DNA of 64,000 bases from Beaufortia kweichowensis (GCA_019155185.1 CM032798.1:7391501-7455500); one strand, 5' to 3'; shown: positions 39,319-53,945, numbered from the stretch's first letter. Made by a program: numbers and translations. Notes: generated by a model not told the origin, from the sequence alone.

Positions 39319-42300
39319 TCAGGCCTCTTCGGCTGTAGCATCTATTCCAGCATAAGTGAAGTTCTCAAAGAGAGCCATGTTGACATAGGCCTGCATGACG
39401 AAAACAAAGATTTAACTTGTCTATAGAAAGTGACATTACTTTTCTATGTACATGAAAGATTTTTTGTATTATAAAATGGGGTCAAATCCCATATATAGAG
39501 GGAAGAACATATTTAAGGATATGAATATCATTGAGAGTTACCTTCCGAGCCTCCTGCATCCTATTAAGCTGGACAGAAATTTGTGAAAATGGCGGTCGCT
39601 CATAGGGTCTGTCTCGCCAGCACTGCCTCATCAGTTCATATCTGAATGAATTATATACAAACAATTACAATTACTTGCATAACAGGACCGGGGCTAGTTG
39701 TCACACAGGGAATCTGTCACAAAAGCTGTATCTCAGTAACTGTAATGTTTCACGTCAAAAGCGCCTTTAAAATAAGTTCTGTATGTTGGTTGCAAACACC
39801 TAACTCAACGGTTTAGTTTTTTGTCATGAAAGCTTGTCACGTTTTTATTGGGGCAAGTTGTCATGTGTTGTACAAGACTAAAATATATGACAACTAGCCC
39901 CAGTCTGGACTATGGGTTACATTAAATACACAAATATTTATGCTCACACTTCATCATCACAGTTCCTGGGCTGCTCCATTCTGTAACCCTGAGGCAGTTT
40001 CTCATAGAGCTCAGCACAGGTCATCCCACAATATGGCGTCCCACCTTTGGTAGAACACAGGTATACCTTTAACACAGCTTATCTTAAACAGATACAAACT
40101 AAGACACGCACACAGGCAACAGACAAGAATGACTTAAAACTAGTACAAACAAACTTACCTAAACTTACAATTTCCCACAGAAGAACTCCAAAGGACCACC
40201 TGAATGGCCAAAACAGATATGTTGATTTAAATTTAATTAACTTCAGATTAATTAAGACTAAATGTTGCATAATGGTGTGGTCACAAACTCTGGGTTTTGA
40301 TAAAGGGGATATTTGGGAATTTTTAATAGAATTGTTTAAAATACTATATGTATGCAAGATAAAACTTTTAACTAGATAAAAGTCCAACTATGCCACGCCA
40401 TCAAACTCCAAGACTTTAAAGGGAAGTGGTGCTAAACCACGTTAAGTAACGTTATGTTATGTTGGTCATTTGTAAATTCATACCATATTAGAAATGTTCA
40501 CAGGCATATCTTTTTTAAAGTGAGAAAAATAGGGCAGCCTGACAGAGGCACTGCGGTCTTGTGGAGCTCTAATTCTGAGCTTCCTGGTTTATGTTATCAG
40601 TTCCTTCCTCCTTTTTATCAGTTGCAAAATTAGAAACTGAGAAGGATGATGGACATGCGGCTTGTTGTTTTGGATTTAAACAACAGGATGCCATTGCGCT
40701 CAAAATGATGATCAGAATTTTCAACTTTCTAATAAAAATGAATTTCACAAATGCACAGACTTCACTTACACATCGCTCTTTGTGGTGTAAACACTGTAGT
40801 TGAGTGATTCGATTGCCATCCATCGCACAGGCAGTCTTCCCTGAGAGGAAACAACATACTGATATTATGAACAATTAGGGTTAATTGACAGCATGTTAAA
40901 TGTGCTCTCAGTTGTAGGTAACTTTGGATAAAAGTGTCTGATAAATGTAAACATTTGCAATTTAGTTACAATATTTGACATTTAAATGTTGCTATATATG
41001 TTAATATTATCATATTATGAATATTAAAGAATGAACTAAATTAAATGTTAAGGGTAGATGCATTTTTTCAGTAAACATTCAGTAAAAATTAAGTTAAAAA
41101 TGAATTTAAACTATGCTTAGACGCAGAAGAAAGGGTTGTTACAATTGCAAATGGCAACTTATGTCATTTTCAAACATTGGACATGACAACAAATTGGCAC
41201 AGATGAGTTTAATCACAGACGCATTATTATGTCATTCTTAATCTGCAATTCATCTCATAGATATAGTCCTCACCATTGTCTTTTTGACATAAACTTCCTC
41301 CCCACGTGAGAGCCCAAAATCAGCAATTTTTGCAATAAGATTGTCTCCCACAAGCACATTTCTGGCTGCCAAATCTCTGTGGATAAACTGGTGATACACA
41401 AGCAATATAACCAGACACACTGTTATTATTGTCTGCAAAAGCAAACAAATGCTGTTTCTATATTTTAACAATGTTCTTTATACCTGTTTGTCACTAAGAT
41501 AATGCATGCCAGTTGCAACATCAGCGGCAAATTGCAAGAGTTGCTGCGAGGTGAGTGTGGAGGCAGTTCCATGTTCCTTTGCAAAAGCAGGATCGGTCTC
41601 TAGGACACGACTCTTTCTTAGAAAGTCCAAAAGATTTCCGTAAGGTGCATACTCAATGGCAATGTAAAGGTAACCTGTGGAACAGAGAAACTTTTAAAAC
41701 ACTTTTGTGTTTTACAAGTCCTATGCAGGTTTTGAATGACATTAGGGTAAAGGAACGATGGCAGAATTGCTATTTGTGGGTGAACTATCCCTTTAACAAT
41801 GCTATACAAAACTCTATTTAACCATATTTATATATCGGCATTGCCAGTAGGTGGCGCACTCACCTCTGTTCTCACAAGCCCCAATGAGATTAATTATATT
41901 AGGATGCTGTCCTAGTTTACACAGGACCTCTAATTCACCAGCAAAGTCTCGATGGTCATTCTCCGAGGCGAACTCTGTATGTGCACACAACAGACGCACA
42001 TGTTAACAATGATGTAAAAACAGACACCGGATAACAATGTTATGCTGTTGCCCTGTGGCTTTTGGTCTTACCCTTGAGCATTTTAATAGCAGCACTCATT
42101 TTAATTCCATCTTTTTTCACCATGGCCTTGATGACCTGACCAAAGTTTCCTTCTCCAATTACATCCTCAAACTTAATGTCCTCCCACTCCAGTATGGGAT
42201 AGATGAGGGGCTCTGAAGAGGGCTTCGGCCGCCTGGTCAGCGTGAGAGTTCCCGAGTTAAACTGTAAGATTGTTTCTTCTCCCTAGAAGTGTTTATATGT

Positions 42301-45300
42301 TAAAAGTATGTATAACAGATTTATTTTTTATTTTGATACTTAAATTATTTATTATATTAAGGCTTCTAAAAGTGGTTGGGTGCTTTAGTCAGACTTAAAA
42401 ATTTTGATTGTCTTAACATCAAAACAAAATTTCATAGCAAAAAATAAAAATAATAAAAAACTATTAATTTCTGATTGCCACACGCTTAGGCTACATACAT
42501 AGTTAAAGCTGCAAAACTTTCTCTTTTTTAACATATTATTCTTTACATATTTTTTCATTGTGTGTAATAAACCCAATAGCTCAAATTATAAATCATTATT
42601 ATAGGTTTACAGTTGTGAATCTGGGTAAGATAAGGAGACAGTTTCAATGCCAATCTTTAAAAAAAGAACAGATTTTCAGTAATTGCAACTTTATTAAAAA
42701 AGCTATTAAAATAAAATTGCATAAAAGTCATAATGCAAAAATTGCATTCTAAGATATCACTTCATGTGTTGTTATACTGTATAATGCAAACAAAGTCATC
42801 ACTGTAAATGTGGCTCTAAGACTCCAAATACTTTTTGGGGGCACTGTATACACACAATGATCGCAAGTGCTAAAGTAATTTGCCAAAGCAATCACTCACC
42901 GATCCAGACTGATAAGTAAATGTCCGTTTTCGTTTAAGGACAGATTTACGAATGTAGAAGAGAGCCAGGAGGGCCAGAAGGATGGTCACACAGGTCACAG
43001 CCACAGACCCAACCACAGCCCACAGGAGCTGATGCTCCTCAGCCATTGGCCTTCCAACATGTTGAGTGGTGGGAATAAAACTGGAATATCCTAGATATGA
43101 AATCAAATGCTTTTGCATATCACACACAAGTTTGATAATTTCATATAAAAGTGTCATATCTATGATAGTTTATAAAAACTTTCTATTCATTACTGTATGT
43201 TTTTCTCCCAAAATTCTCCCTGGTCTCTTACCATTTCCTGGTGTCCTGGTTTTTACATACATGCTCCACTCTCCTGGCACCTTGGAGAAAGCTCTCACCC
43301 TAAACTGGTATAAGGTGCTTCCATTTAGGGATGTCACGTCCAGTGTAGTTTTGTTGCCGTCATCTGTGTCCACCCAGGGGTGCAAGCTGCCCTGGCCTAC
43401 CGGCTGGTATTCAATGCTGTATTTGACAATCCCTCCGTTGGGGTCTTCAGGGGGCTGCCAGCGAAGCCTGACTGCATTGATGGACAAAGCATCTGCCTGA
43501 ACGTTTCGTGGAGAAGAGGGGCCTGGATAAAGATCATATTAATTATAATCAGCTCAGAAAGAAACAAATACAAACACAACCAAGATTCCTTTCCACCACA
43601 TTTTGCCTAGTGCCTATTATTTAAACTGAATTGTTTATCAAACGTGAGACACAAAAAGAAGATATTTTGGGAAATGTTACCCTGCTTATAGATGTGGATA
43701 TGGTGGGGTCTTGAAGGCGGCCCATGGCTGCCGCAGTTTAACAGGTGGACGACCACTTGGTAGTCCTTGTGGTACTCCAGGTTGTAAAGCTTGGTGGATA
43801 GCACATTAAGCAAGGTGGTTTCCTCCCACAGCTTCTCTCCGTGTGCTCCGTAAAGCTGCACTAAAAAGCCGGTGGCCTCGCGGTTCCTACCAATCACAGA
43901 CCACCTGATGGTTGCGTTACGCCCTTCTACTGAGCTGGAATCAATCTCCGGCCTGGCCGTGGGCTCTAGCAACACATAATATGGCAATTTTTTATATGGA
44001 AATCATATACACTACCAGTCAAAAGTTTAGACACAATTAACAAAAATATTTCTCATGATCTTAAAAAACATTTAATCTATAGGTTGGAAATGACTTTTGT
44101 AGACAAATATATAAATGTATTTACTATTTTGGTATTTGAGAGACTCTTACCAGGACAGTCAGTCTCCATGATTGCCTCCGGACCCAAAGGACCCTTTCCT
44201 CCATCCCCGGGTCGAGTAAGTTGGACACGGACATGGTATTTGGTTGAGGGCTTCAGATTCATCAATGTGATGGGATCGCTACTATACACTTAAACCAGGA
44301 ATAAGAAAAAAACACTGATTATACATAGCAGGACTTGTCTACTTAACCTAAACTTAATAATTTATTTTTTTATTCCTCACCTATGATGGAAGACCAGGAA
44401 TCTCCTGTATCCATTGGCTTGTAAAGCAGCTTTGTGGAAATAATGGGACCATCACCAGCATAAGTGTCCATTGGCTTTACAACTAATTGTTTGCTGCTCT
44501 TTGTCAGAAGTTTCGGAGCAGTGGTTGGGTAGGGTGGCTCTGGTTTACAATAAAGTAAAAATAAAACACAGAAATTAGGAAAGGGTTTAAGAAGAAAGAG
44601 CTATTAGAGATACAGTATACAGCTTCAAAGTAAAATGTTTCCTTACCTCTCACAGTTAAGGTAAACTTGCGAGAGTCCTGTCCCCCGTTTGTGGAGACCC
44701 GACATTCCCACACACCATTATGCTCTACAGAGAGACGGGTGATCTCAAACTGAGCCGTGCTTTTTCTTGAGTCCATTGTGGTGTGGGATGCCTGAGCAAA
44801 GAAAATTAAAAAATTGGAAGTTGTATTATTGACACAACTTTTTCTTTTATTTTAAAACTTGAACTGCTGTGTAAATCTAATAGTTGTAAATACTGGGGTT
44901 TGTACTTTTCTTTTTGAAAATCCTTTAAAAAACACTGTAAACTGAGAGAAAAACCTCTCTCCCTGCTTGCTTTGGATAAAAGCATCTGCCAATTGCATAA
45001 ATGTAGAAGGTTCTTAACTTTTTTCTTATATGCAACACTGATTTAAACTTCTTATACTTATATAATCACTTTTTCACCTTAAGCACAGTACTCTCCAGCT
45101 TGCGTAACTCAATGCTCATGTGACTGGGCAGAGGATGACCTGTGGCAGAACATGTAATCTTATGGCTGGAGTTCAGGTTCCCCTCCAGGTTACTGGCCAT
45201 GTCCAAAATCTCTGGTGCACGATCTAACAAAGAAAAGGTCCCATGAGTTGTAGAAACAAATGAGATGTCAGAGCTGATAAACATACTATAGACTTGAAGC

Positions 45301-48213
45301 CTAACCTGATTTCTCACAATATTGTCCTCTCCAGCCTGTAGGACATTGGCAGCCACTAAAGCGATTGCATTTCCCTTTGTTTTTGCAGTTGCAAGTTAAA
45401 AGGCAATCAGCACCGTACATTCCTTCAGGACAGGCTATGGGAAAAAAAGAGCATTGACATGTTCATGTCTTCACTGTATATATCAGCAACTACACAAAAC
45501 ACAAAAACAGGCCTTGGATGGATGTTTGAGGAATTGAAAATGTTTTCGTAACTCTGCAAGACACGAGAACAGATGGAAAGAGCAGTAAAAGTTGTTTATG
45601 TTGGTAAGTTTGATGGTTGTCAGATTATTACTGGCAGATCCCTGCAGCACCTGTTTAAACTAATTTCAGAACTCAATCCTTCCTGGAAGGTTTTAAGTAA
45701 TACTCTGTATGGATGACATGCTACAAATGTGATTCTACTATATGTCAAACTTACGTTTACGACAGCGATCTCCATGCCAACCGCTGGCACATGAACATCC
45801 GTAAGGATCGGTGAGACAGAAACTCAAGCCCTGGCAACCATTTTCTGATTTACAGGATTCCTGGCAGTTCCGACCAAACATTCCTTCACGGCAGGCTGTA
45901 AGACAAATATTGGAAAAATGTTATGCATAAAAACAATTAAATAGCTGTAGTTGCGAAAGTCTTGTCTCACCTGTCTCACAGCGCATTCCCATGAAGCCTG
46001 GTGGACAAATACAGTCTCCATCTTTGTCATGGCACACACCACCATTTAAGCACTCGGGACAATCCTTATCACAATCTGAGCCCCATTTATTATTTGGGCA
46101 GTCTGGAAAACACAAGACCATATGAAACGTGGGCTCTAGGATGCAAAATTCATTCATGGATACATCTATATTCAAATAATGATATGATATTGATTATATT
46201 ACCACGAATGATAAGACGCATCCAGGCACTATAAAGAGGACTGTCCCCAACATAGCTGGCACTATAGATCCCGGCGTGACTTTCCTCAACTTTCTCTAGG
46301 TCCAGAACTGCTGTGCGGTTTTGAACATCAGCTATTGGTGTCATGTAGTAATAGTTCCCTGAAACAAATCAGAATATACTTGCTTGTAAATTCTTGTAAT
46401 GAGATGCAAATAAACATATTTCTGGGTTTACCATGCATGAGCTGATTCATTTCTAAAACCAGCCGCCTAGAACAACATAATAACTGTGAATGTATCTCAA
46501 ACTTATTAAATTATGGGGTTAATGCCATAAAGGTTGTCTTTCTTATTTTAAGGAAAATGACATGTAATGATTTAACCTGTGCCTTAGATTTATGAATAAA
46601 TTTGCTGTGTTCAAATTTGCTTAATATTTTATCCATTAAACATTGTCAGTTACCATTGAATCTCCATGAAATGTCTCGTCTTTCTGTCCCAAGGACGTCC
46701 ATGATTAGATGCACTGGGTCTCCTTTACTGGCCGTCAGAGATATCCTCACTGGTCTAAAATGACCTAGTTATAAAAAGAAAATACAAATTTCTTTATTTT
46801 AATTTACCTAATTTTAGCAATGTTACAAACAAATTTCAATACTTCTGGTACAACACATAACATTGTCAAATTTGTATTTTATGCTCCTGGGTGTACCTTT
46901 ACTGTAATTGTTTATAAGTGTGATATTGCCAAGTGGGTCCGAGCCTCTTTTTGAATGGCAGAAGAAAATCCCACTGTGGTCAAAGCCTGTAAATCCAGAA
47001 GCCACAACTTCTTTAGCCTGTGGTCTTTGCACATTAATATGAGGTGGATCTGCACGGCGGACAATGCTGTTATCCTTCTTGATGTTTAGCTGAATGCCAT
47101 CTGTGTCACGCTCTCCATATATGCAGGAGAGACGAAAATTATGAGCAGAAGTGGCTCCATTAGAGGTCATGGTGAGATCCAGGACAGCATCTGGAGAGGA
47201 CACATTCCATAAAAGATTCATTTAAAACATTCCCAAAAACAACAAATGTGATCAAATTCTGGAGAGAAAACAGTGTAAAAAACTAATCATAGGCTAGGTG
47301 AAATTGTGCACCTGTTAAAAGCATGTTTTAGAACAGGATCCATAAATACTTAAATAAGTATGTAAATACTTTACAAAAAGATATAATCCCGCATACTATA
47401 AATACTTGCTGAATATAAAGATTTATTATGAAAAGCAACGTTTCGGTCCACTGATCATCAGGCAGTACCCAGTGTTGGGTTTGTGTTGATTAATTAAATA
47501 CTTTACAAAACAACAACAACAATTGGGTCACTCTATGTACATTTTTGATCTGATACATTTCCCTCTGGCTTTCTGCCGTTCCATGCCCTTCTCAACACAA
47601 GAACAATGAAACAGGAAGCGAAGAGGATCCAAAGCCATCTCTATGGTATGCATTCCATCCCGAACACTGTTAAATCCCATGTGTGATATAATAAAAAACA
47701 TTTTATCATTGCCATGTGTCAAACAATCACCTAAAAAGACCTAGACCTGGTTTTCATTTTTTCCCCACCAGCATGATTATCATTTTTGTAAAACTTAAAA
47801 AAACTTAAAAAGTAATTAAAAGCCAAATAATAATTATATCACTGTACCCTTGTAAATAAACAAAAAATACTTATTAAGTACCTTAATAATACTTATTAAG
47901 GTACTTATTGGCTATTTATGGGTTTAGCCATCACTTCACAAATAAACACATTATTTATTAAGTTTACTTAAAATATTGTAGTAAAAGTATTAACCATGTT
48001 TTTTAGCAGCTTGATTACCATTTATATTACCACAGTTTAACCACAAATATCATGGTTAAACTTTGGCTACTATAGTGAGACTGTGGCTATGGTTTAACTC
48101 GTTTCGTAAGGTACGAAAACACGAGAAAAGCAGCACTTGTTGGAGTAGGATTACATCTGCAACTGCTTACCAGAGATGTTGAGGAAACACAAAAGGCAGA
48201 TTAAATGAAGCAT
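39319..48213 (-). CDS. tie1: Tyrosine-protein kinase receptor Tie-1
   Basis: Endothelial receptor kinase that modulates angiopoietin-Tie2 signalling in vessels. Twenty-three exons in transcript order: 48213-48171, 47190-46897, 46764-46654, 46358-46203, 46102-45971, 45895-45755, 45434-45306, 45223-45078, 44791-44647, 44539-44381, 44288-44151, 43965-43681, 43522-43232, 43090-42900, 42282-42072, 41974-41864, 41674-41484, 41387-41274, 40840-40770, 40199-40159, 40044-39948, 39641-39542, 39390-39319. They give 1,122 residues (human 1,138). The order is Ig, three EGF repeats, second Ig, three fibronectin III, TM (about 746-770), kinase. Kinase motifs are intact: GEGNFGQV (830-837), Lys854, HRDLAARN (961-968), DFG (981-983). 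The tail YVNM...FTYAGIDATAEEA matches TIE1, including a YxxM site. The mpl neighbour rules out tek. Confidence 0.97.
41690..41800. repeat. Half copy of the palindromic element in a tie1 intron
   Basis: Contains ttgaatgacattagggtaaa and ends gggtgaactatccctttaa, the terminal motif of the palindromic family seen at 38,605 and 60,035. Confidence 0.6.
44010..44135. repeat. Fragment of inverted-end DNA transposon in a tie1 intron
   Basis: It starts actaccagtcaaaagtttag and shares tttctcatgatctt with the element at 21,545-21,893. Only the left end is present here. Confidence 0.6.
47380..47500. repeat. Interspersed repeat fragment in tie1 intron 1
   Basis: The phrase caacgtttcggtccactgat followed by catcaggcagt is a motif I associate with repeated sequence in fish genomes. 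No coding content. Intron 1 (47,191-48,170) also has AT-rich direct repeats around 47,960-48,110. Confidence 0.45.
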
Positions 48214-48520
48214 GACTTCAATGTTACGTGAGGTCTCAGATAATCCTTCAGAAATAATCCAAACAGTTCGTCAATATTTGATACAGTCCTTCAGGGTATT
48301 CCAACTCTGCGGCTGATGCCGCACGTTTATGCGCATATCTCCAATCACTGTGAGAATACACACGCCAACCCGAGCTTCTGTAAATCTGTGCTGTTGACAC
48401 TCTGAAAACTCTTGCTGCTTACTCCACTCACATTCTCTGGGTGGGAAAGGAAGGAAGAGGCGTTAGGAGAGAAAAGGGAGAGAGAGAGAGAGAGAGAGAG
48501 AGAGTCAAACTATATTGCAC
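48214..48520 (-). promoter_or_regulatory. tie1 5' flank with ETS-core cluster
   Basis: Upstream of the tie1 ATG the plus strand shows three GGAA cores in 13 bases (48444-48447, 48449-48452, 48453-48456), then an AG repeat at 48478-48505. Endothelial genes including TIE1 are known to use ETS factors. The sites are visible; function is inferred. Confidence 0.4.
48478..48505. repeat. (AG)n microsatellite
   Basis: Simple AG dinucleotide repeat upstream of tie1. Confidence 0.9.
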
Positions 48521-51500
48521 TGCTATTGTCACTAAATTTGAATACCTTTATGAGGAAATAAAGTAAAATCAACGCTTCTACTTCAGGATCAAATTGTCTA
48601 CATTTTGAAACTTAAAAACAAAATTTAAAACATAAGTTGCTTATTTTGAAACATAAATTGACTCATCTGAGATGCAAACTGCATTGATATTCTGTACTGT
48701 CTACCATTAAGCTAATTTCTGAGACATCAAGCAATGCATTATTAATAGTAAAACAATTTTTAATATGCAAAAAGTGAGTTTACTTTAAAATGCAAGAAAT
48801 GCATAAAAACTTACAAAAGCATACATTACCTACAGCATAATTTATCTGCTTCTCCTTTGTTTTGACTAGTCATTCTCCTGAGCATTGCCTCAATGTATTT
48901 TTCCCTTAAATTCTTCCCAGATCCGAGCTTTAGTTTACAAACCAAGCCCACAACATGCATACAAAACCTTAGGACAAACCCCTTTTACTTTTGGACATTA
49001 TTATATGTGTTTCTATCTGTTGTATCCATGTATGAAGGTGAGTGTTCCCATAACACAGTTTCATATTAGCATGCTCAGAAAATCAATGCTGACTGATTTA
49101 GGAGAGGCAGGTGAGCTCACATAAAGTCACAAATTCAGATGTTTCAGCTGTTTTTAGACCGTTAATAAATATAGATTTATATATTCTTTTAGGGTTTTAG
49201 GGGAACATCTACCTTCACTTAAGGCACCAAACGATAAAGAACAGATACTCCAATATATAAGCCTATTGAGTAAATGAAGTTAATGGTGCTTTGAGCATTT
49301 TGTAGCATACATCAGTCATAGCCAGGAAACAAGAGCCAATCTGTGACTGTATGTTGTGGCTAAATGTTCAGTCATCTCTAGTTTAATTGCAAAGGAAAAC
49401 ACGTTTGTCACACGTCCACAAACCCATTTACGCTGTATTTGCACACTTCACTAATTTGTAGATGGATGGTTTTTATAATGATGTTTTCTGTCTGTTTCCT
49501 GATAACCTCAAAGCTGACTCAGAATGACATTGTTCAGACTTTCCTGTTTTTTACCATAAGTCTAGGGCACAGATAAAAACATACAGACAATAAAACAGGC
49601 TTTAGTTGTAGATTCGTAAGTGATAATTTAGACTAGCAATGTGTAGTGTGTTACTGTTTTTAGAAGTGTTGTCTTAGGTGCTTTGTTTGCACCTTTGGTA
49701 ATATCAGTGAACTCTGTGCTGCTTAGCCATTGGAGGTCTAAAATATATCCTGTACTCTCGGACAGTGAAATTAAGACCTCTAGATTTTTATTGTTATGCT
49801 GTAATTGTTAACCAACTGCAAGATTATTGATCTATTGCTAAAAACCAATAAATGCAAACCACATATTTTTACATAAGTCATAAATCCACATAAGTCACAG
49901 ATATAAACAATACAGTATCATTTTGGCAAAACAAGATATTACAATTTCTGTTTATGGTGTGGAAACAACATATTGATATAATTAATTGTATTGAACAATT
50001 ATGATATTAGTTTTTTCTTGAGAGCCTTTGTGTAAATGTGTGTTTTTTTATGGGAGCTTATGTGTAAATGTGTGTATACAAACTGACTGATAAAGAGCAG
50101 AAAGTGTTTGGAGAGGAAGCCGCACGGGAAAGTAGTGGACACTGTGTCAACATGTTGTGTGGATGCATGGAGCCAGGGAGGGGCGAAGTACTCAGAAGAA
50201 CAAGGTACTAACAAGGAGTAGATTTAACCACCACACTCCCCCAGACTGCCGTCTATTGTCCCAGGCACCTTTTGTAGTCCAGCAGTAATTGCTATACCGT
50301 CTCTTTTTTATGAAAGTGGTGATGAATGCTGATTATTTTCTCTTGCAGATGGACAAAGACTCAAAGACTTTGTCCAGTCTGGTTTTCCTCTGGCAGGTCA
50401 AGAGACAATGTGCATGCTGGCGGCCAGTACACATGCAAAGGAAATCAAAATCTTTTATGTAACTTGAGTAACTTGATTGTGTTTATGTGTAGTTTCTAAT
50501 ATTTTTGATTTCATATCGTTTTTAAATACTAAATTGCTGGTTATACTTGAGTTGCCTGATTAAATAATGATTTATTCACTTTAACAATTAAAAAGGAATA
50601 TCAACTAGAAACAGAGAACCTGTCACCACGTTTTAGGGGGCAGGTGCTCAAATGAGAAAATAGGGCACTTTTTTGATAAATAAATGTACACACAGTTGTT
50701 TATTACTTGCATACATATTACTTTTTACTTACATAATTTCATTTTTTACTTACTTGTATTTTAATGTCAAATCCTTAAATGTAAACCAGTATATTCATTT
50801 AAAATAATAAGACAGACTTTTACAGCTCAGAGGGGCATAAATCCATTTAAGGCATAAACAATATTTTGAGATTATTGTTTTAAATTAAATTGACAATGTT
50901 TTGTCTAAAAAGCTTCTCTGTGGATTTGGTATTAAAATGGGACATCTGCAAGGTATCAATGTAACTAATATTTAAATATTACAAGAGTTAAAACTTTCTA
51001 ACTGTCTCAACGTCAGACATGCCTGAAGTACATCAAAACGCGGTTCAAACAGCACGAGCAGTTTGTCCCTTCACGCGTTCCGTGGTTCGGTGTACGTTGA
51101 ATAAAGATAGCTGTTAGCTGTTTTAACCTAATTAGAACTGATAGATTTACCAGTGTTGGCATTTTACAGTTATTATTTACAAGACCTGCTTATGGTTACA
51201 GTACGGAGCCACCGTCCTGTTCACATCCCTGACATACCCTCATCTTGAGGCAAAAAAACCCCTTGACATCACGCAGCGACGTATCTGTCAGTACATTTCC
51301 TCGGAGAACAGCGAGTGACGCACTTGAGCTTTTAGATCTAATTTGGATTAGTTTATTACGAAATTGGGATAAACACTGGAAAGTAGCACTTTGTGGCTGT
51401 GGCAGCAGGATAATTTGAACGCATCTAGTATCCCAGTGTGAATAAAAACTCCCTAAGTGAAATGTTTTATTCTTTATAGGTGTCCCTTAATGCTGAGGTT

Positions 51501-51616
51501 CTAACAAAATAGTTATTTAAGATTCTTTTAAGGTTTTTACAATAAATATCTAAAATGTATTTTCTGTGATAAGTATAACTGTAGGAATCTCACACATATG
51601 AATCGTTCAATCAATC

Positions 51617-51800
51617 ATTCATGTATCCATGGAAAAATAAACACAGCTGCTGGTGACAAAGAAGACTTTGTGAATTTTACTAAGTCAGCCAGATGCAAAA
51701 GAGATCTTTTAACAGAAAGCTTAAAAAACTGAAGGTGGAGAAAGATTAGTTAAACAGACAGATATTGTATACTATATAACAAAATAGAAGATGAATATTT
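51617..51800 (+). repeat. Direct duplication, copy A
   Basis: It shares tcatgtatc, ataaacacag, tttgtg, a gtcagcca core and atgcaaaaga in the same order and spacing with copy B about 735 bases downstream. The copies are clearly diverged. Confidence 0.6.
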
Positions 51801-52349
51801 AAATAATATACAGCAAATATTTGAAATATTATAATATTTAATTGGAATCAATTCAATCCACCATTAATTAAACTATGAGCAGTACTGAGTGGGAAGGACT
51901 TCAGATGCTTTCTGACTATGTGAGAAAGTTTGTATTAAATTCCCATTTCCACCCATTGTGATGGGAGCTGGCAGGCCTCCACACGCACTGACTCACTTTA
52001 TGAGCGCTGTTGCATTAAACAGGGATGTGTGAGAATGTAAGCTGGTGATACGGGTGCTGGTCTCATGGGCCTGTAGCCCTGTTGAGGAAGCTCAAGCTGA
52101 GACTCTTGAATATATAGGTGCTCCACTATACTCTGCCGGAAATCCCCTTGATAACAGGGTGAAACTTATGGAATCAACAATAAAATCTTCTCTTGAAAAT
52201 CAATCATCATTTCCCACAGATGGAAATGGTTTTGAAATGATGTTTGGTGAAAGCTCATTCGAGTCCAAGCTAACTATACATTTCCCACCAGGCTGATGTC
52301 AACAGTCATGCTATACTGTATTTCCATGCATCTGGCATAGAGTTGTCCG

Positions 52350-52520
52350 TTCATGTATCTGTGGAATAATAAACACAGTGGTTGAGGGAAAAGAAAAGGT
52401 TTTTGTGCTTTTTACTTTGTCAGCCAAATGCAAAAGATGTGGTAGATTTTTAACATAATGGTCAAGATTGGAAAAACAGAAAGAGACATATTATACAATA
52501 AATGAATAGAAATATGTGTA
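52350..52520 (+). repeat. Direct duplication, copy B
   Basis: Partner of copy A at 51,617. Both run into A-rich sequence with agaa and atattat motifs. Confidence 0.6.
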
Positions 52521-53826
52521 TTGTGTACCATTTTATTGTGTTCATTTTGTTACCATTTACTCATGATATTTATTTCCTTGACTGTCTATTTTGTGCCATT
52601 TATTTGTCTTGTCTGTCTAGTACTGTACACACTGCGCAGTATTGTAAATGTTGACAATCATTACAATAAAGCTTTGTTGGTTTGACTTCAGAGAGGAAGA
52701 AAAAGAGAGGGAGTAAAAAACAAAGGATAAAGGAAAGGGAAAGAAGGTGAAAGGCCACTTCTGCTCGTCTGCTTTTGTCACAAGAGTCTGCAGAGACGTC
52801 TTCACCCTGTCCATTCTCACACTCTCTCAGTTAGTATTTCCTTTCACTTCTACAAAAATTATAAAACTTGTCTTAGCATATGTACGAATCTTTCTAACCA
52901 CTGAGCAGCCACTTGTTGATTAAAATGATTGACTTTTTCTAAAATAATTTTGTCATTATATTTCCAGACCAGCCCTACCCAGCCAGGATGTTGTCCCAGG
53001 TTTTGTTAGTCCTCAGCCAAATATAGAATTCAGCCGGTTTTTTTTTACATCTAAAGCTCAGATTATAATCAACAAACCACATTTCCAAAATCTTGTAAAA
53101 TAAGGGAAACCACATTTCCCTCACAAAGTTTTTTCTACTTCTTTTATAATTGTTACTGTATGCAGTTTTTTGACCTGATAGTGATATACATAATAGTTAA
53201 ATATTTATACTTCTAAAAAGTGAACTGCACTACAATGAGTTAGAAATGAGTTTATTAATTTCATTGAAATTCATATGAAAATGTATGAATTTATGAAAGT
53301 TTAATTTAGGCTGATTTAAGTGCTTAATCTGAAAAAACAGAATTAAAAATGTAAAAAGAGTTTTATTTCTATTGTCCATTTGTTTAAGGTTGATATAGTT
53401 TTTAAGAGGAAATTATGAAAAAGTAATGCAACAAACGTTTTTGTCATGTTTTTAACACGTTGTCTAAGCTGTCTGCTTTACAGTTATACTGTATATCATC
53501 TTCTACCCGAGCATGTTTAGGAAGGGGGTGATAACGCAACACCTTAAAGCCTTGTTGACTATTTACAGTGCCCAAAATATACACCTTACATGCAATTATG
53601 TGAATTTTAACACAAAATGTTTATGCAAGTCATGGTATTATTGTCAAAAACCAATTCTCTCCAAAAGCAATTGTGGTTTTGCAATGGTAATAAGTAAGGC
53701 CTGATCTTACAGAACAATCAACATTAGTCTAGCCTCTCGTTTCCTCAGGGTGTGCCAGTACAGTGGAAATCCATGTTCCGCACACAGCAGGGCATTTGCC
53801 ATGTGTCCCATGAGCAGACGGGTTCC

Positions 53827-53945
53827 TGTAGTTCCACTGGTAAAGCATGGTGTTAGGAATGCAAAGGTCATGGGTTTGATTTCCAGCACACAAACTGAAA
53901 AAATGTGGATTTTAAATGCAGTGCCCTTCAGGTGCATGTGTAAAT
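53827..53945 (+). repeat. tRNA-derived SINE
   Basis: The A-box-like tagttccactggtaaagca and a good B-box-like gggtttgatttccagc are spaced as in a tRNA. The downstream body has no coding frame. The acceptor stem does not pair, so it is not a tRNA gene. Confidence 0.7.

Noticed and set aside
47528..47722. 64-residue minus-strand frame in tie1 intron 1
   Set aside because: No homology recognised and the splice phases do not fit tie1. Probably chance.
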